Positions 1-8,070 of a DNA stretch of 43,638 nt are shown here, in pieces (the stretch's first letter is position 1; each line of letters starts with the position of its first letter). The DNA is taken from positions 1 through 43,638 of the forward strand of contig VYBO01000007.1 in assembly GCA_009844405.1 (NCBI GenBank), read 5' to 3'. A model generated the notes under the pieces. That model saw only the letters and a list, made by a program, of their open reading frames with translations, ran no database searches and had not been told where the DNA came from. This DNA comes from Acidimicrobiaceae bacterium (GTDB taxonomy: Bacteria > Actinomycetota > Acidimicrobiia > Acidimicrobiales > Aldehydirespiratoraceae). The translations under genes were made by a program, and so were the position numbers.

Positions 1-54
1 CGGGTATGACCACCCTGCGACGCGATTGGCCGCCGATCAATCCGCGCTCGCTCT
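1..54. repeat. Right end of a dispersed MITE-like repeat
   Basis: Bases 6-54 match 41314-41362 with about three differences, and the last 31 bases are identical. The match stops abruptly at 54, where normal hsdM sequence begins. At 41362 the match also stops and hicA sequence begins. This marks 54 as the end of a mobile or dispersed repeat inserted in hsdM. Confidence 0.7.
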
Positions 55-821
55 TTGTCGATGCCCCGCAGACATAGCGTGGCGACCTCCCGACGTTCCC
101 GTTCGAGCACAGCGTCGGACCGGCCCTTTTCTGCCCGCCACTCGGTGGCGGTCGAGCACCAAGCCACGGCCCGTTCGAGCACAGCGTCGGACCAGCCCTT
201 TTCTGCCCCTTGCACATCCAAGGCGGTCCAGACGGCTTCGAGGGCTCTGATCAGGAACCCGCCCGATCCGCAGGCCGGATCGATGATCATCTCCCCCGGT
301 CGCGGGTCGAGCATGTCCACGACCATCTTGACCACGTTGCGCGGCGTGAAGAACTGTCCCTCTGCGCCTCTCAGCGTGGGGCCGACGAACACTTCGAACG
401 CCTCCCCAACGGCGTCGCGGTCGGAGTCCATCAGCGAGTAGTTCTGCAGCTCGCCTACGATGTGGGCCAGGCTTGAGGTGTCGACATCGAGACTTGCGTC
501 GCTGTCGAAGACGTCCCTGTACCTAGCTATGACCTGGTCGAAGAGTCCACGGACACGATCCGCGACCTCCTGCTCGGCGCCGCTGGCCGCGGCTCTGAAC
601 GAAACGACCTCGTCGGGTCCGGTGTTGAGTTCGTCGAAGAGCTTGCAGAACACGATGTTGAGCACTTGCTCAGCGAGCGCCACATCCCTGGTGATTCCTG
701 CAACGTTGCCAGCCAAGTGATTGCGAAGGTCCCCAAAGACCGCCTTGAGGTTGCGGCTTGCAGCGACGAGAAGCGGCTCCTCGACGTGATGCCTCTGGCC
801 GCGAGGTAGCGTTGTTACCAT
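1..821 (-). CDS. hsdM: Type I R-M DNA methyltransferase subunit HsdM, partial and interrupted
   Basis: N6-adenine methyltransferase subunit of a type I restriction-modification system. Reading starts at the ATG at 821-819 and stays open to the left edge, about 270 codons. The family layout is visible: a helical N-terminal part, then GAEGQFFTPRNVV near residue 152 and the SAM-binding motif DPACGSGGFL near residue 181, followed by the family-like ATLCLRGIDK. Beyond GIDK the expected methylase sequence is missing. Codons in 1-54 belong to a repeat also present at 41314-41362, so the gene is probably broken there. An in-frame 24-codon duplication (98-208) sits just before the break. Without its catalytic NPPF motif IV and C-terminal half the visible product would be inactive, although the part left of the window is unseen. 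Its start codon overlaps that of the divergent DUF433 gene. Family call is firm; intactness is doubtful. Confidence 0.85.
   Translation of the reverse strand, partial: MVTTLPRGQRHHVEEPLLVAASRNLKAVFGDLRNHLAGNVAGITRDVALAEQVLNIVFCKLFDELNTGPDEVVSFRAAASGAEQEVADRVRGLFDQVIARYRDVFDSDASLDVDTSSLAHIVGELQNYSLMDSDRDAVGEAFEVFVGPTLRGAEGQFFTPRNVVKMVVDMLDPRPGEMIIDPACGSGGFLIRALEAVWTALDVQGAEKGWSDAVLERAVAWCSTATEWRAEKGRSDAVLERERREVATLCLRGIDKERARIDRRPIASQGGHT
98..208. repeat. 39-bp direct repeat, 72-bp period, inside hsdM
   Basis: Bases 98-136 and 170-208 are identical except for one base (CGGCCC versus CAGCCC). The 72-bp period equals 24 codons, so the duplication stays in frame and doubles the segment AEKGxSDAVLER in HsdM. 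Confidence 0.9.
805..819 (+). promoter_or_regulatory. Candidate leaderless promoter and imperfect palindrome before the DUF433 gene
   Basis: TAGCGT at 807-812 lies seven bases before the ATG at 820, the spacing expected of a -10 box for a leaderless transcript. The surrounding GGTAGCGTTGTTACC is an imperfect palindrome with GGTA/TACC ends and could be an autoregulatory operator. No clear -35 box is seen. A similar GGTAG...CTACC occurs before mreB at 1892-1907. Confidence 0.35.
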
Positions 822-1092
822 GGAAGACACCGAGACGAAGCCGCCGCTCGACGACTACGAACTGTTGAAGCGCATCACGGTCAACCCCGGGATTTTCGGC
901 GGGAAGCCGATCATCCGCGACATGCGCTTCGCGGTTGAGCACGTCTTGGGGATGCTGGCCGCAGGCGACAGCGTGGAGACGATCCTCGAGAATTATGAGA
1001 TCCTGGAGCCCGAGGACATTCAGGCCTGCCTGGTCTATGCCTTCCGCTCGATCGTCGGCGAGACTGTCCATGATCATATTGTGATTCGCTAG
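820..1092 (+). CDS. DUF433 protein, antitoxin-like
   Basis: A 90-residue protein of the DUF433 family. These are small winged-helix-like DNA-binding proteins often paired with DUF5615 (PIN-like) toxins. Family signatures are visible: RITVNPGIFGGKPIIRDMRF near residues 18-37, and the helix with VEHVLGMLAAGDSVETIL. The start at 820 is fixed by the family N-terminus and by the TAGCGT box seven bases upstream. The start codon lies within the CATG that also supplies the divergent hsdM start. Only a short DUF5615-like stub follows at 1098, so this looks like an antitoxin whose partner has been lost. The role is known for the family and inferred here. Confidence 0.8.
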   Translation: MEDTETKPPLDDYELLKRITVNPGIFGGKPIIRDMRFAVEHVLGMLAAGDSVETILENYEILEPEDIQACLVYAFRSIVGETVHDHIVIR

Positions 1093-1097
1093 AACCA

Positions 1098-1259
1098 TTG
1101 AAATTTCTGCTTGACGAGCAGGCCGACGCGGGCGGCGACCTGGCGGACGGCATCGAGGCGGCCCTCCGCCGGGCAGTCAGCGAACTGAATCTGGACGACC
1201 GGCTGCAAGTCGAACGGGAGGAGTCGCCCGGCGCGGGTCAGGGGCGTCCCGGAGGTTGA
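1098..1259 (+). pseudogene. DUF5615-like toxin stub fused to unrelated sequence
   Basis: Five bases after the DUF433 stop, a TTG begins LKFLLDEQAD. This matches the MKFLLDE start typical of DUF5615 PIN-like toxins, the usual partners of DUF433. After about ten codons the similarity ends. The frame continues as GGDLADGIEAALRRAVSELN and stops at 1259 after 53 residues, far short of a full toxin of about 110 residues. The remaining codons look like genuine coding sequence, possibly the tail of the gene that stood upstream of ndk before the island arrived. Both the fusion and its loss of function are inferred. Confidence 0.5.
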
Positions 1260-1336
1260 GCCTCGGGCGCCGGGTTGCATCCCGGCCGTGGACCGCACGC
1301 GACGTCGATAAGGGCCGCGTGCTTGACCTGGGCTTG

Positions 1337-1342
1337 TAGCAT
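1337..1342 (+). promoter_or_regulatory. Candidate -10 box for leaderless ndk
   Basis: TAGCAT lies seven bases before the GTG start of ndk. The same arrangement (TANNNT, then 6-7 bases, then the start codon) precedes several other genes here. No convincing -35 box is present. The TTGACC at 1323 is too close to serve this box. Confidence 0.4.
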
Positions 1343-1349
1343 CGCCGCC

Positions 1350-1766
1350 GTGGACCGCACGCTGGTCATATGCAAGCCCGACGCAGTCGAGCGCGGCCTC
1401 GTGGGCGAGATCATCGGCCGCTTCGAGCGCAAGGGCCTCCGGATCGTCGCGGCCGAGCTTCGCACCCTCGATCGCGGCGTGCTCGACCGCCACTACGCCG
1501 AGCACGCCGGCAAGGGCTTCTACGGCGAGCTCGTCGCCTTCATGGGCAGGGGCCCCGCGCTGGTCGCAGTGGTGGAGGGACCGGAGGACGCCTGGAGCGT
1601 GGTGCGTCACATGATGGGCGCCACCGACCCCATGAATGCCGCGGCCGGAACCATCCGGGGAGACTTCGGGACCATGGTCACCGAGAACCTGGTCCACGGG
1701 AGCGACTCCGCCGAGTCGGCTCGCCGCGAGGTCGCCATCTTCTTTCCTGATCTACACCAGGAATAG
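1350..1766 (+). CDS. ndk: Nucleoside-diphosphate kinase
   Basis: Transfers the gamma phosphate of ATP to nucleoside diphosphates, balancing the nucleotide pools in the cytoplasm. The 138-residue product has the usual length and signatures: RTLVICKPDAVERGLVG at the N-terminus and TENLVHGSDSAESA containing the catalytic histidine near residue 115. The GTG at 1350 is chosen because the family starts with M-x-RTL and because the TAGCAT box lies seven bases before it. An upstream ATG at 1275 would add a non-family extension. It stands alone ahead of the mre operon, an arrangement common in actinobacteria. Confidence 0.96.
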   Translation: MDRTLVICKPDAVERGLVGEIIGRFERKGLRIVAAELRTLDRGVLDRHYAEHAGKGFYGELVAFMGRGPALVAVVEGPEDAWSVVRHMMGATDPMNAAAGTIRGDFGTMVTENLVHGSDSAESARREVAIFFPDLHQE

Positions 1767-1850
1767 CAGCAGGAGTACACGAACTCCGTTGGTCGTCCTT
1801 GCCCCTGGAGGCCCTTCGAGGCGAACTGTGTGCCGACTCTCGCCGTCGTC

Positions 1851-1907
1851 TACAATCCCGGCTAGCGGTCGGCCGGGTCCTCCGGCGTTGTGGTAGCGTC
1901 CACTACC
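1851..1907 (+). promoter_or_regulatory. Candidate promoter region of the mre operon
   Basis: The 157-base gap before mreB contains TACAAT at 1851-1856 (five of six matches to a -10 box) and TAGCGT at 1894-1899. The latter lies within a perfect 5-bp inverted repeat, GGTAG/CTACC, at 1892-1907. No strong -35 element is seen for either. One of them probably drives mreB and the genes behind it. Confidence 0.35.
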
Positions 1908-1923
1908 TGATCGAGGCATCACG

Positions 1924-2943
1924 ATGAGCACAGCGAGCATCCTTTCGGGGCTGGGAGGGGTCATGGGGCGCGACATGGCTCTCGACCTCGGCACCGCGAA
2001 CACCGTCGTGTACGTGCGCGGCGAGGGGATCGTGCTCGACGAGCCGTCGGTGGTTGCCGTCAACACCAAGACCGGCAAAGTGCTGGCCGTGGGCGCCGAA
2101 GCCAAGAGCATGATCGGTCGCACACCGTCGCACATCCAGGCCGTCCGCCCGCTCCGCGACGGGGTGATCGCCGACTTCGACATGTGCGAGGAGATGCTGC
2201 GCTTCTTCATCGAGCGCGTCCATCAGCGACGCTGGACCAAGCCGCGGATGGTCATCGCCGTTCCGTCGGGCATCACCGGCGTCGAGCAGCGGGCCGTTCA
2301 GGAGGCAGCCGAATCCGCGGGCGCCCGGAAGCCGACCCACATCATCGAGGAGCCGATGGCCGCCGCGATCGGCACCGGGCTCCAGGTGTGGGAGCCGACC
2401 GGGAACATGATCGTCGACGTCGGCGGGGGCACGACCGAGGTGGCCGTCATCTCGCTCGGAGGGATCGTCTCAAGCCAGTCGATCAGGGTGGGGGGCGACG
2501 AGTTCGACAACGTCATCGCCCAGTTCGTCAAGAAGGAGCACTCGATGCTGATCGGCGAGCGCACCGCCGAGGAGATCAAGATCATGCTCGGGTCGGCCTA
2601 CCCCCTGGTCCGGGAGGCGAGGGCCGAGATCCGGGGCCGCGACCTCGTGAGCGGACTGCCCCGTGTGGTCTCGGTCACCACCGAGGACATCCGCGAGGGA
2701 CTGGAGGAGTCGGTGACCGCCATCTGCGACGCCGTGCGAGGCACGCTGGACCACACACCCCCCGAGCTGGCCGCCGACATCATGGAATCGGGCATCATGC
2801 TGGCGGGCGGCGGCGCACTGTTGCGGAATCTGGACCAGCGGATGGCCAACGAGACGGGCATGCCGATCACGGTCGCCCAGGATCCGCTGCTCGCCGTGGT
2901 GAGGGGCTGTGGCCACGTGCTCGACAACTTGGACCAGCGGTGA
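1924..2943 (+). CDS. mreB: Rod-shape actin homologue MreB
   Basis: Bacterial actin that polymerises under the membrane and guides the elongasome during side-wall synthesis. The 339 residues match the family length. Nucleotide-binding motifs are clear: phosphate-1 LDLGTANT near residue 21, phosphate-2 DVGGGTTEVAV near residue 165, and the adenosine motif MLAGGGALLRNLD near residue 295. The ATG at 1924 gives an N-terminus about 15 residues longer than many MreBs; an internal ATG (MALDLGTANT) also exists. It heads mreB-mreC-mreD-mrdA-rodA. Its presence points to lateral-wall growth, unlike polar-growing mycobacteria, which lack MreB. Confidence 0.96.
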   Translation: MSTASILSGLGGVMGRDMALDLGTANTVVYVRGEGIVLDEPSVVAVNTKTGKVLAVGAEAKSMIGRTPSHIQAVRPLRDGVIADFDMCEEMLRFFIERVHQRRWTKPRMVIAVPSGITGVEQRAVQEAAESAGARKPTHIIEEPMAAAIGTGLQVWEPTGNMIVDVGGGTTEVAVISLGGIVSSQSIRVGGDEFDNVIAQFVKKEHSMLIGERTAEEIKIMLGSAYPLVREARAEIRGRDLVSGLPRVVSVTTEDIREGLEESVTAICDAVRGTLDHTPPELAADIMESGIMLAGGGALLRNLDQRMANETGMPITVAQDPLLAVVRGCGHVLDNLDQR

Positions 2944-2972
2944 CCGAATCGGGCGTTCTCTGACGTTGGACG

Positions 2973-3869
2973 ATGGCGGTCGCCCAGCGCAGCGGGCGGT
3001 CCCGCTACCGCCTGTTGCTGCTGATCCTGACGGCGGCGACCCTTCTCACCCTTGACTTCCGAGGCTTCGGGCCGCTCGACGCCGCCCAGAGCCGGGTGCG
3101 CGACGCACTCGAGCCGGTGGTCTCCGCGGTAGATGCAGCACTCGGGCCGGTGGCCGAGGTCTGGACCGCGATGTTCACCTACAACGACCTCCGCGCCGAG
3201 AACGAGAGGCTCAGAGACGAAGTCGACCGGCTCGCCAGCGCCGACATTCGCGGCGCGGCCGAGCGGGACGCGCTCGAGAGACTTCTGGACGCCACCGGGG
3301 TGACCTTCGTCGAGGGCGTGGAACGGCTCACCGCCACGGTGCTGCGCGACTCGGCAGGCAACTTCGACGACGACGTGATGTCGATCGACGTGGGGCACCG
3401 GGAGGGCGTGGCCCCGGGCATGGCCGTGGTCACCTCGGCCGGCTTCGTGGGCCGGGTCGAGACCGTGGACGCGGCCTCGAGCACCGTCACCGCGGTGAGC
3501 GATCCCAGCCTGGTCGTCGGCGTCCGCCTGCTGGACTCCGGCGACGTGGGGCTCGGCCACGGGATGGCCGGCGACCCGACCAAGTTCGTGGTGGACGCCG
3601 GCGTGCGCTGGCCCGAGACCGGGGACCTGTCGGAGCTGCCAGCGGTGGGGAGCCCGGTGGTGACTGCGGCCGGCAGCCGCTATCCCGCCGACATCCCGGT
3701 GGGCCGGGTGGCGTCGGTCGAGCCGTCGGAGGCGGGGTTGGCCCAGTTGGTGACCGTCGATCTGGCCGCGGACGTGCAAGACCTCGGCTACGTGACCGTG
3801 CTGCTGCTGACACCCACCGACGAAGCGCCGGTCGGCCCGGACTCGCCGTTCTCGGAGCCGTCGCCATGA
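2973..3869 (+). CDS. mreC: Rod-shape protein MreC
   Basis: Bitopic scaffold that links MreB to the cell-wall synthases. After a short basic N-terminus there is one membrane anchor (YRLLLLILTAATLLTL, residues 11-26). A coiled coil follows (NDLRAENERLRDEVDRLAS, about residues 70-88), then two beta-barrel lobes with the family pattern VGHREGVAPGMAVVTSAGFVGRV. The 298-residue length is typical. It starts 29 bases after mreB and ends 13 bases before mreD, so co-transcription is expected. The tail from residue 280 is acidic and Pro/Ser-rich and probably unstructured. Confidence 0.93.
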   Translation: MAVAQRSGRSRYRLLLLILTAATLLTLDFRGFGPLDAAQSRVRDALEPVVSAVDAALGPVAEVWTAMFTYNDLRAENERLRDEVDRLASADIRGAAERDALERLLDATGVTFVEGVERLTATVLRDSAGNFDDDVMSIDVGHREGVAPGMAVVTSAGFVGRVETVDAASSTVTAVSDPSLVVGVRLLDSGDVGLGHGMAGDPTKFVVDAGVRWPETGDLSELPAVGSPVVTAAGSRYPADIPVGRVASVEPSEAGLAQLVTVDLAADVQDLGYVTVLLLTPTDEAPVGPDSPFSEPSP

Positions 3870-3882
3870 TGGAGCCGTCGCC

Positions 3883-4488
3883 ATGACGGCGTCTCAGCCG
3901 GCACAGAGCCTGCTGCGCCCGCGCCGCCTGCTGGCCTCCGACAGCGTCGTCATGATCGGGCTGCGGCTCGTCATCGTGTACCTGGCCGCGCTCCTGGTGC
4001 AGTTGACGTTCTTCTCGCAGGTGAGGGTGGCCGGTGTGGCGCCCGAACTGCCGGCGCTGGTGGCCATCCTGGCCAGCCTCTTCGCAGGCACCCGTCGGGG
4101 TTCGGTGATCGCGTTCTGCGCCGGCCTGATGTGGGACGTCTATCTGTCCACACCGCTCGGCCTGGCGGCAGCCTCCTTCGTTATCGTGGCCTGCACGTTG
4201 GGTGGCATAACCGAGGACCTGTTCCACGACACGCGCCTGCAGTCGATGCTGCTCGTGTTCGTCGGCACGGCGGCCATGGTGACGGTCTACGCCCTGCTGG
4301 GCGAGGTGGTCGGCCAGCGCGGCCTGATCGACGACCGCCTGCCCCGGGTCGTGCTGATCGCATCGGGCTGGAACGCACTGCTATCGCTGGTCGCGGCGCC
4401 CGCGGTGCGATGGGCTGTCGCCAGCGGGCCCGCCCGGCGCCGGACGCGACGGCGCGAGCCCCCCGCTTCGCCGATGAAGGATCGTTGA
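3883..4488 (+). CDS. mreD: Rod-shape membrane protein MreD
   Basis: Small integral membrane component of the elongasome. The 201 residues contain five or six hydrophobic helices, with the family-like LRLVIVYLAALLVQLTFFSQ early and GLMWDVYLSTPLGLAAASF in the middle. The basic tail GPARRRTRRREPPAS ends in the cytoplasm. A short near-duplicate of its start context (GGAGCCGTCGCCATGA) occurs just upstream at the end of mreC. The stop overlaps the next start (TGATG), indicating translational coupling with mrdA. The call rests on both hydrophobic pattern and operon position. Confidence 0.9.
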   Translation: MTASQPAQSLLRPRRLLASDSVVMIGLRLVIVYLAALLVQLTFFSQVRVAGVAPELPALVAILASLFAGTRRGSVIAFCAGLMWDVYLSTPLGLAAASFVIVACTLGGITEDLFHDTRLQSMLLVFVGTAAMVTVYALLGEVVGQRGLIDDRLPRVVLIASGWNALLSLVAAPAVRWAVASGPARRRTRRREPPASPMKDR

Positions 4489-6788
4489 TGGCGTCCAACG
4501 GCGCCGACATCGACGAGCGCCAGGGATTCCGGCTCTACGCGATCGGCATCGTGGCGGTGTGCCTGGTTGCCGGCCTGTTCGCCCGGCTCTGGTACCTGCA
4601 GGTGCTCGAGAGCGAGGAGCTCCAGGACGTGGCGGCCGCCAACATCCTTAGAGTCGTGTACACGGAGGCGCCGAGGGGCCGCATCTTCGACGCCCAGGGC
4701 AGGATCCTCGTCGACAACCGCGTGGTCCAAGTGGTGACCATCGACCGTCTGGAGTTCCAGGCTGCACTCGATCAGTCCGAGCAGCAGGAGGTCCTGTTCC
4801 AGCTGGCCGAGATCGTCAGCCGCTCGGGGCGCCTCACGAAGGTGCGCCACATCACCGAACGGCTCAGCAGCCTGGAGTACGGCCCCTTCGACAGGGTTCC
4901 CGTGGCGTTCGACATAGATCCCGACCTGCTCGTGTACCTGGGTGAGCGGCCGGACTTGTTCCCAGGGGTCTCGGTGGAGGAGCGCACCGTGCGCAGCTAC
5001 CCGTACGGCGAGCTGGCCGCGCATCTGCTCGGCTACGTCGGTCCGCTCACCCAGTCGGAGTACCGGGCTCAGAGCGCGCAGATCGATCCCACCGACCCCG
5101 CCGCCAAGACGTACCAGCCCGGCGATGAGATCGGGAAGTCCGGCGTGGAGCGGATCTTCGAGAGCGAGCTGCGGGGAGTTCCCGGCGTGCGCGTCTTCGA
5201 AGTGAACCGTCTAGACGAGATCGTGAAGGTCCACGAGGACAAGGGTCGTATGCCGACACCCGGCAACGACGTGCATCTCACGATCGACCTGGACGTCCAG
5301 AGTCTCGTCGAACGCGAGCTGCGCCGGGGTCTCGACGACGCCCGGCGCCAGGAGCCGGCACAGGAGCCCGACGATCCCAACCCGCCCCCCTTCGTGGCCT
5401 CGGCGGGGGCAGCCGTGGCGCTCGACCCCACCGACGGCTCGATCCTGGCCATGGCGTCGGTCCCCACCTACGACCCCCGCGAGTTCGTGAACGGCATCTC
5501 GCAGCGCCAGTTCAACGAGCTGACCGACGAGGCGAACTTCTCCCCGATCCTCAACCGGGCCATCCAGGGCCTCTACCCGCCCGGCTCGACGTTCAAGGTG
5601 GTGACGGCCTACGCCGCGCTCACTCAGGGGGTGATAGGAGCCGACGCCTCGTCGCTGGTCGAGGCGGACGAGTTCTACCACGACACCGGGACGTATCGCT
5701 ATCCCTTCTGCGTCGAGGAATCCGATACGTGCGTGTTCAACAGCCCCTATTGCTGTGACCGCGGCGTCGATCTGCGAGACGCCATCACGGTGTCGAGCGA
5801 CACGTACTTCTACCGGCTGGGAGGCGAGGGCTTCTTCCAGCGGCCCCAGCCGCTCGACGAGGGCATCCAGGAGTCGGCGAGGGCGTTCGGGCTGGGCTCC
5901 TACACCGGCGTTCCGCTGCCTCACGAGCGCCCCGGCGTGGTGCCCGACAGGGAGTACTACGACTACCAGTTCGAGCGGGGCGTCTTCCTGCGCAGCGGCG
6001 ACCAGTGGTTCGCAGGAGACACTGTCAACCTGGCGATCGGCCAGGGCAACCTCCTGACCACGCCGCTGCAAGTCGCCAATGCCTACGCGGTCCTGGCCAG
6101 CGACGGGAAGCTCCACCAGCCGAACATCGCTACCAGGATCACCGACCGCAACGGACAGGTCCTGGAGGAGTTCGGCCCCCGGCTGCTGCGCGAGCTGGAA
6201 TGGACTGCCGAGATCGCCGCGCCCCTGCTCGACGGGATGAACGGCGTGACCGCCTACAACCTTCCGAGCAGCTCCGGCGGCGAGGCCCTGTTGCGGGGGA
6301 CGGCCTACGAGGCCTTCAACCTTCCCGGGGAGGGAGGCGTCGACTTCCCGCTGGCCGCATGGCCCGTGGCGGGCAAGACGGGCACCGCCGAGAAGCAGGG
6401 CCAGGCCGACTTCGCCTGGTTCGCGGCGTTCGGCCCGGCTACCTGGCCCGAACGCGGCTTCCGCCACGAGCCCGAGGTGGTGGTGGCGATGGTGCTGGAG
6501 GAGGCCGGCTTCGGCGGTGACGTGGCCGCACCGGCGGTGGCGAGGGTCCTGCTCCCGATCGCCACTCACAACGTCGAGAGGGCCCGCACGGCCAGGGAAG
6601 TGGACGCCTGCTACGCGGAGGTCAAGCATCTGGCCTCGTTCCTCGAGGGCGTCCGCACCGGCGAGATCAAGGTCGACGCCGACGGCGTCCCCATCTCCGA
6701 GACGCGGCCCGAGCTGTCGGAGGACTGCTCCGAGCTGGTAGGGGGCGAGGAGGCGGTGGCGCAGCGAGGACTGGACGCTCTGCTGTGA
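4488..6788 (+). CDS. mrdA: Penicillin-binding protein 2, elongasome transpeptidase
   Basis: Class B penicillin-binding protein that cross-links new peptidoglycan during elongation, partnered with RodA. The start at 4488 overlaps the mreD stop and leaves about 13 residues before the membrane anchor (YAIGIVAVCLVAGLFARLWY). The dimerisation domain follows, with APRGRIFDAQGRILVDNR. The transpeptidase has the active-site PPGSTFKVV (SxxK), SSD near residue 430 in the SxN position, and KTGTAEKQ (KTG). At 766 residues it is longer than many homologues. It has a cysteine-containing insert (FCVEESDTCVFNSPYCC) before the SxN motif and an acidic C-terminal extension. The insert's cysteines could form disulfides outside the membrane. 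Confidence 0.95.
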   Translation: MASNGADIDERQGFRLYAIGIVAVCLVAGLFARLWYLQVLESEELQDVAAANILRVVYTEAPRGRIFDAQGRILVDNRVVQVVTIDRLEFQAALDQSEQQEVLFQLAEIVSRSGRLTKVRHITERLSSLEYGPFDRVPVAFDIDPDLLVYLGERPDLFPGVSVEERTVRSYPYGELAAHLLGYVGPLTQSEYRAQSAQIDPTDPAAKTYQPGDEIGKSGVERIFESELRGVPGVRVFEVNRLDEIVKVHEDKGRMPTPGNDVHLTIDLDVQSLVERELRRGLDDARRQEPAQEPDDPNPPPFVASAGAAVALDPTDGSILAMASVPTYDPREFVNGISQRQFNELTDEANFSPILNRAIQGLYPPGSTFKVVTAYAALTQGVIGADASSLVEADEFYHDTGTYRYPFCVEESDTCVFNSPYCCDRGVDLRDAITVSSDTYFYRLGGEGFFQRPQPLDEGIQESARAFGLGSYTGVPLPHERPGVVPDREYYDYQFERGVFLRSGDQWFAGDTVNLAIGQGNLLTTPLQVANAYAVLASDGKLHQPNIATRITDRNGQVLEEFGPRLLRELEWTAEIAAPLLDGMNGVTAYNLPSSSGGEALLRGTAYEAFNLPGEGGVDFPLAAWPVAGKTGTAEKQGQADFAWFAAFGPATWPERGFRHEPEVVVAMVLEEAGFGGDVAAPAVARVLLPIATHNVERARTAREVDACYAEVKHLASFLEGVRTGEIKVDADGVPISETRPELSEDCSELVGGEEAVAQRGLDALL

Positions 6789-7969
6789 CCGCGACAACGA
6801 CCGCTACCGAACCGGCCCGCCGGAACGTCGCGCCCGATCCCTGGTGGCTGCTGATCGACCCGTTCCTGATCCTGTCGGCTCTCGCCATCGCGTCGATGGG
6901 CTCGGTGCTGGTGTATTCGGCGACGAGGGGCGTCGTCGGTGACTTCACCGAGCCCAACAGTGACTTCCTCGAGCGTCAGGTGCTCTTCATCGTGCTGGGC
7001 GCGGTTGTGGGCGCGACCGCGGCCTTCGTGTCGCCCAAGCTCATGAGGAAGCTCTATCCGCTGGCCTTCGCGGCAATGATGGGCGCACTGTGGCTGGTGC
7101 TGCAGGTGGGGGTCGAGGTCAACGGAACGAAGGGCTGGTTCTCCCTGGGCACGTTCAGGATGCAGCCGTCGGAGCCCGGCAAACTCGTGGTGATCATCGG
7201 GCTGGCGCTGCTGCTGTCGCCCCGGAAGGGCGAAGTCGGCCTGGGTCGGGTGCTGCTGGGGCTGGCTCTGGCCGCCGCGCCCATCGCCCTCCTCCTGCTT
7301 CAGCCCGACCTCGGGACCACGCTGGTGTACCTCGTGATCGCTCTGATCACCGTGATCGTGAGCGGGATCAAGGCTCGCTGGATCGCCCTGCTCGCGATCG
7401 TCGCGCTGGCCGGGACGGTCGGCGTTTACCGCTCCGATGCGCTGGCCGAGTACCAGGAGGCCCGCCTGCGCGTGTACCTGTTCGAATCCGATGTCGCCGA
7501 TGAGGCCGCCAGCTACGCCTTCAACGTCGAGCAGGCCCAGATCGCCATCGGCAACGGGGGACTGGGGGGGCAGGGGCTGTTCCAGGGGACGCAGACCCGG
7601 TCCGATCTGGTGCCGCAGCAGCAGACCGACTTCATCTTCACCGTGGCCGGGGAGGAACTGGGCCTGCGAGGCGCGTCCCTGCTGCTGGGGCTGTTCGCCG
7701 TGCTGCTGTTCCGGGTCTGGCGAACGGCCCAGCTCGCCCCGACTCAGTTCCAGCGGATGATGTGCACCGGGATCTTCGCCATGCTGCTGTTCCAGACGTT
7801 CCAGTCGGTCGGCATGACCATGGGGATGATGCCGGTGACCGGCATTCCCCTGCCGCTGGTCAGCTACGGCGGTTCCTCGATGCTCACCACGATGGCGTCG
7901 CTCGGACTCGTCGCCGGCGTTTACCGGCGCCGCCTCGACATCGAAGGGATGCTCGGCTCGCAGCAGTAG
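6785..7969 (+). CDS. rodA: RodA glycosyltransferase (SEDS family)
   Basis: Polytopic peptidoglycan polymerase that extends glycan strands from lipid II with PBP2. The 394 residues hold about ten hydrophobic segments and SEDS signatures: WFSLGTFRMQPSEPGKL, LLLLQPDLGTTLVYL, the loop QTDFIFTVAGEELGLRG and the C-terminal PLPLVSYGGSSMLT. The GTG at 6785 overlaps the mrdA stop (GTGA), giving tight coupling. The operon context separates it from FtsW, which would sit in a division cluster. A G7 run at 7564-7570 lies in GLGGQG and is in frame. Confidence 0.94.
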   Translation: MTATTTATEPARRNVAPDPWWLLIDPFLILSALAIASMGSVLVYSATRGVVGDFTEPNSDFLERQVLFIVLGAVVGATAAFVSPKLMRKLYPLAFAAMMGALWLVLQVGVEVNGTKGWFSLGTFRMQPSEPGKLVVIIGLALLLSPRKGEVGLGRVLLGLALAAAPIALLLLQPDLGTTLVYLVIALITVIVSGIKARWIALLAIVALAGTVGVYRSDALAEYQEARLRVYLFESDVADEAASYAFNVEQAQIAIGNGGLGGQGLFQGTQTRSDLVPQQQTDFIFTVAGEELGLRGASLLLGLFAVLLFRVWRTAQLAPTQFQRMMCTGIFAMLLFQTFQSVGMTMGMMPVTGIPLPLVSYGGSSMLTTMASLGLVAGVYRRRLDIEGMLGSQQ

Positions 7970-7978
7970 GCTGGAGAA

Positions 7979-8070
7979 GTGAGCAGTCTGCGGCATAGCT
8001 CGCGCGTGACGCCGTGAGCAGCATGTGGCATCAACCGCCGGTGACGCCGTGAGCAGCATGTGGCATCAAC
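7979..8070. repeat. 35-bp tandem repeat, three imperfect copies, at the start of the radical-SAM gene
   Basis: Units begin at 7979, 8014 and 8049, each with GTGAGCAG...GGCAT. The second and third share 30 identical bases; the first is diverged, and the third runs into coding sequence. The period is not a multiple of three, so the possible starts (GTG 8025, GTG 8049, ATG 8058) arise from repeated start regions. Confidence 0.85.

Noticed and set aside
98..208. Direct repeat-spacer-repeat units (also 13284-13394, 41509-41619) resembling minimal CRISPR arrays
   Set aside because: Each locus has a different repeat, only two copies, and lies in or across coding sequence; no cas genes.
1323..1342. 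TTGACC and TAGCAT as a -35/-10 pair for ndk
   Set aside because: The spacing is only eight bases; only the TAGCAT box is kept as a weak candidate.
4131..4487. A 119-codon upstream extension of the PBP2 reading frame
   Set aside because: It overlaps mreD, has no family similarity, and the ATG at 4488 overlaps the mreD stop as expected.
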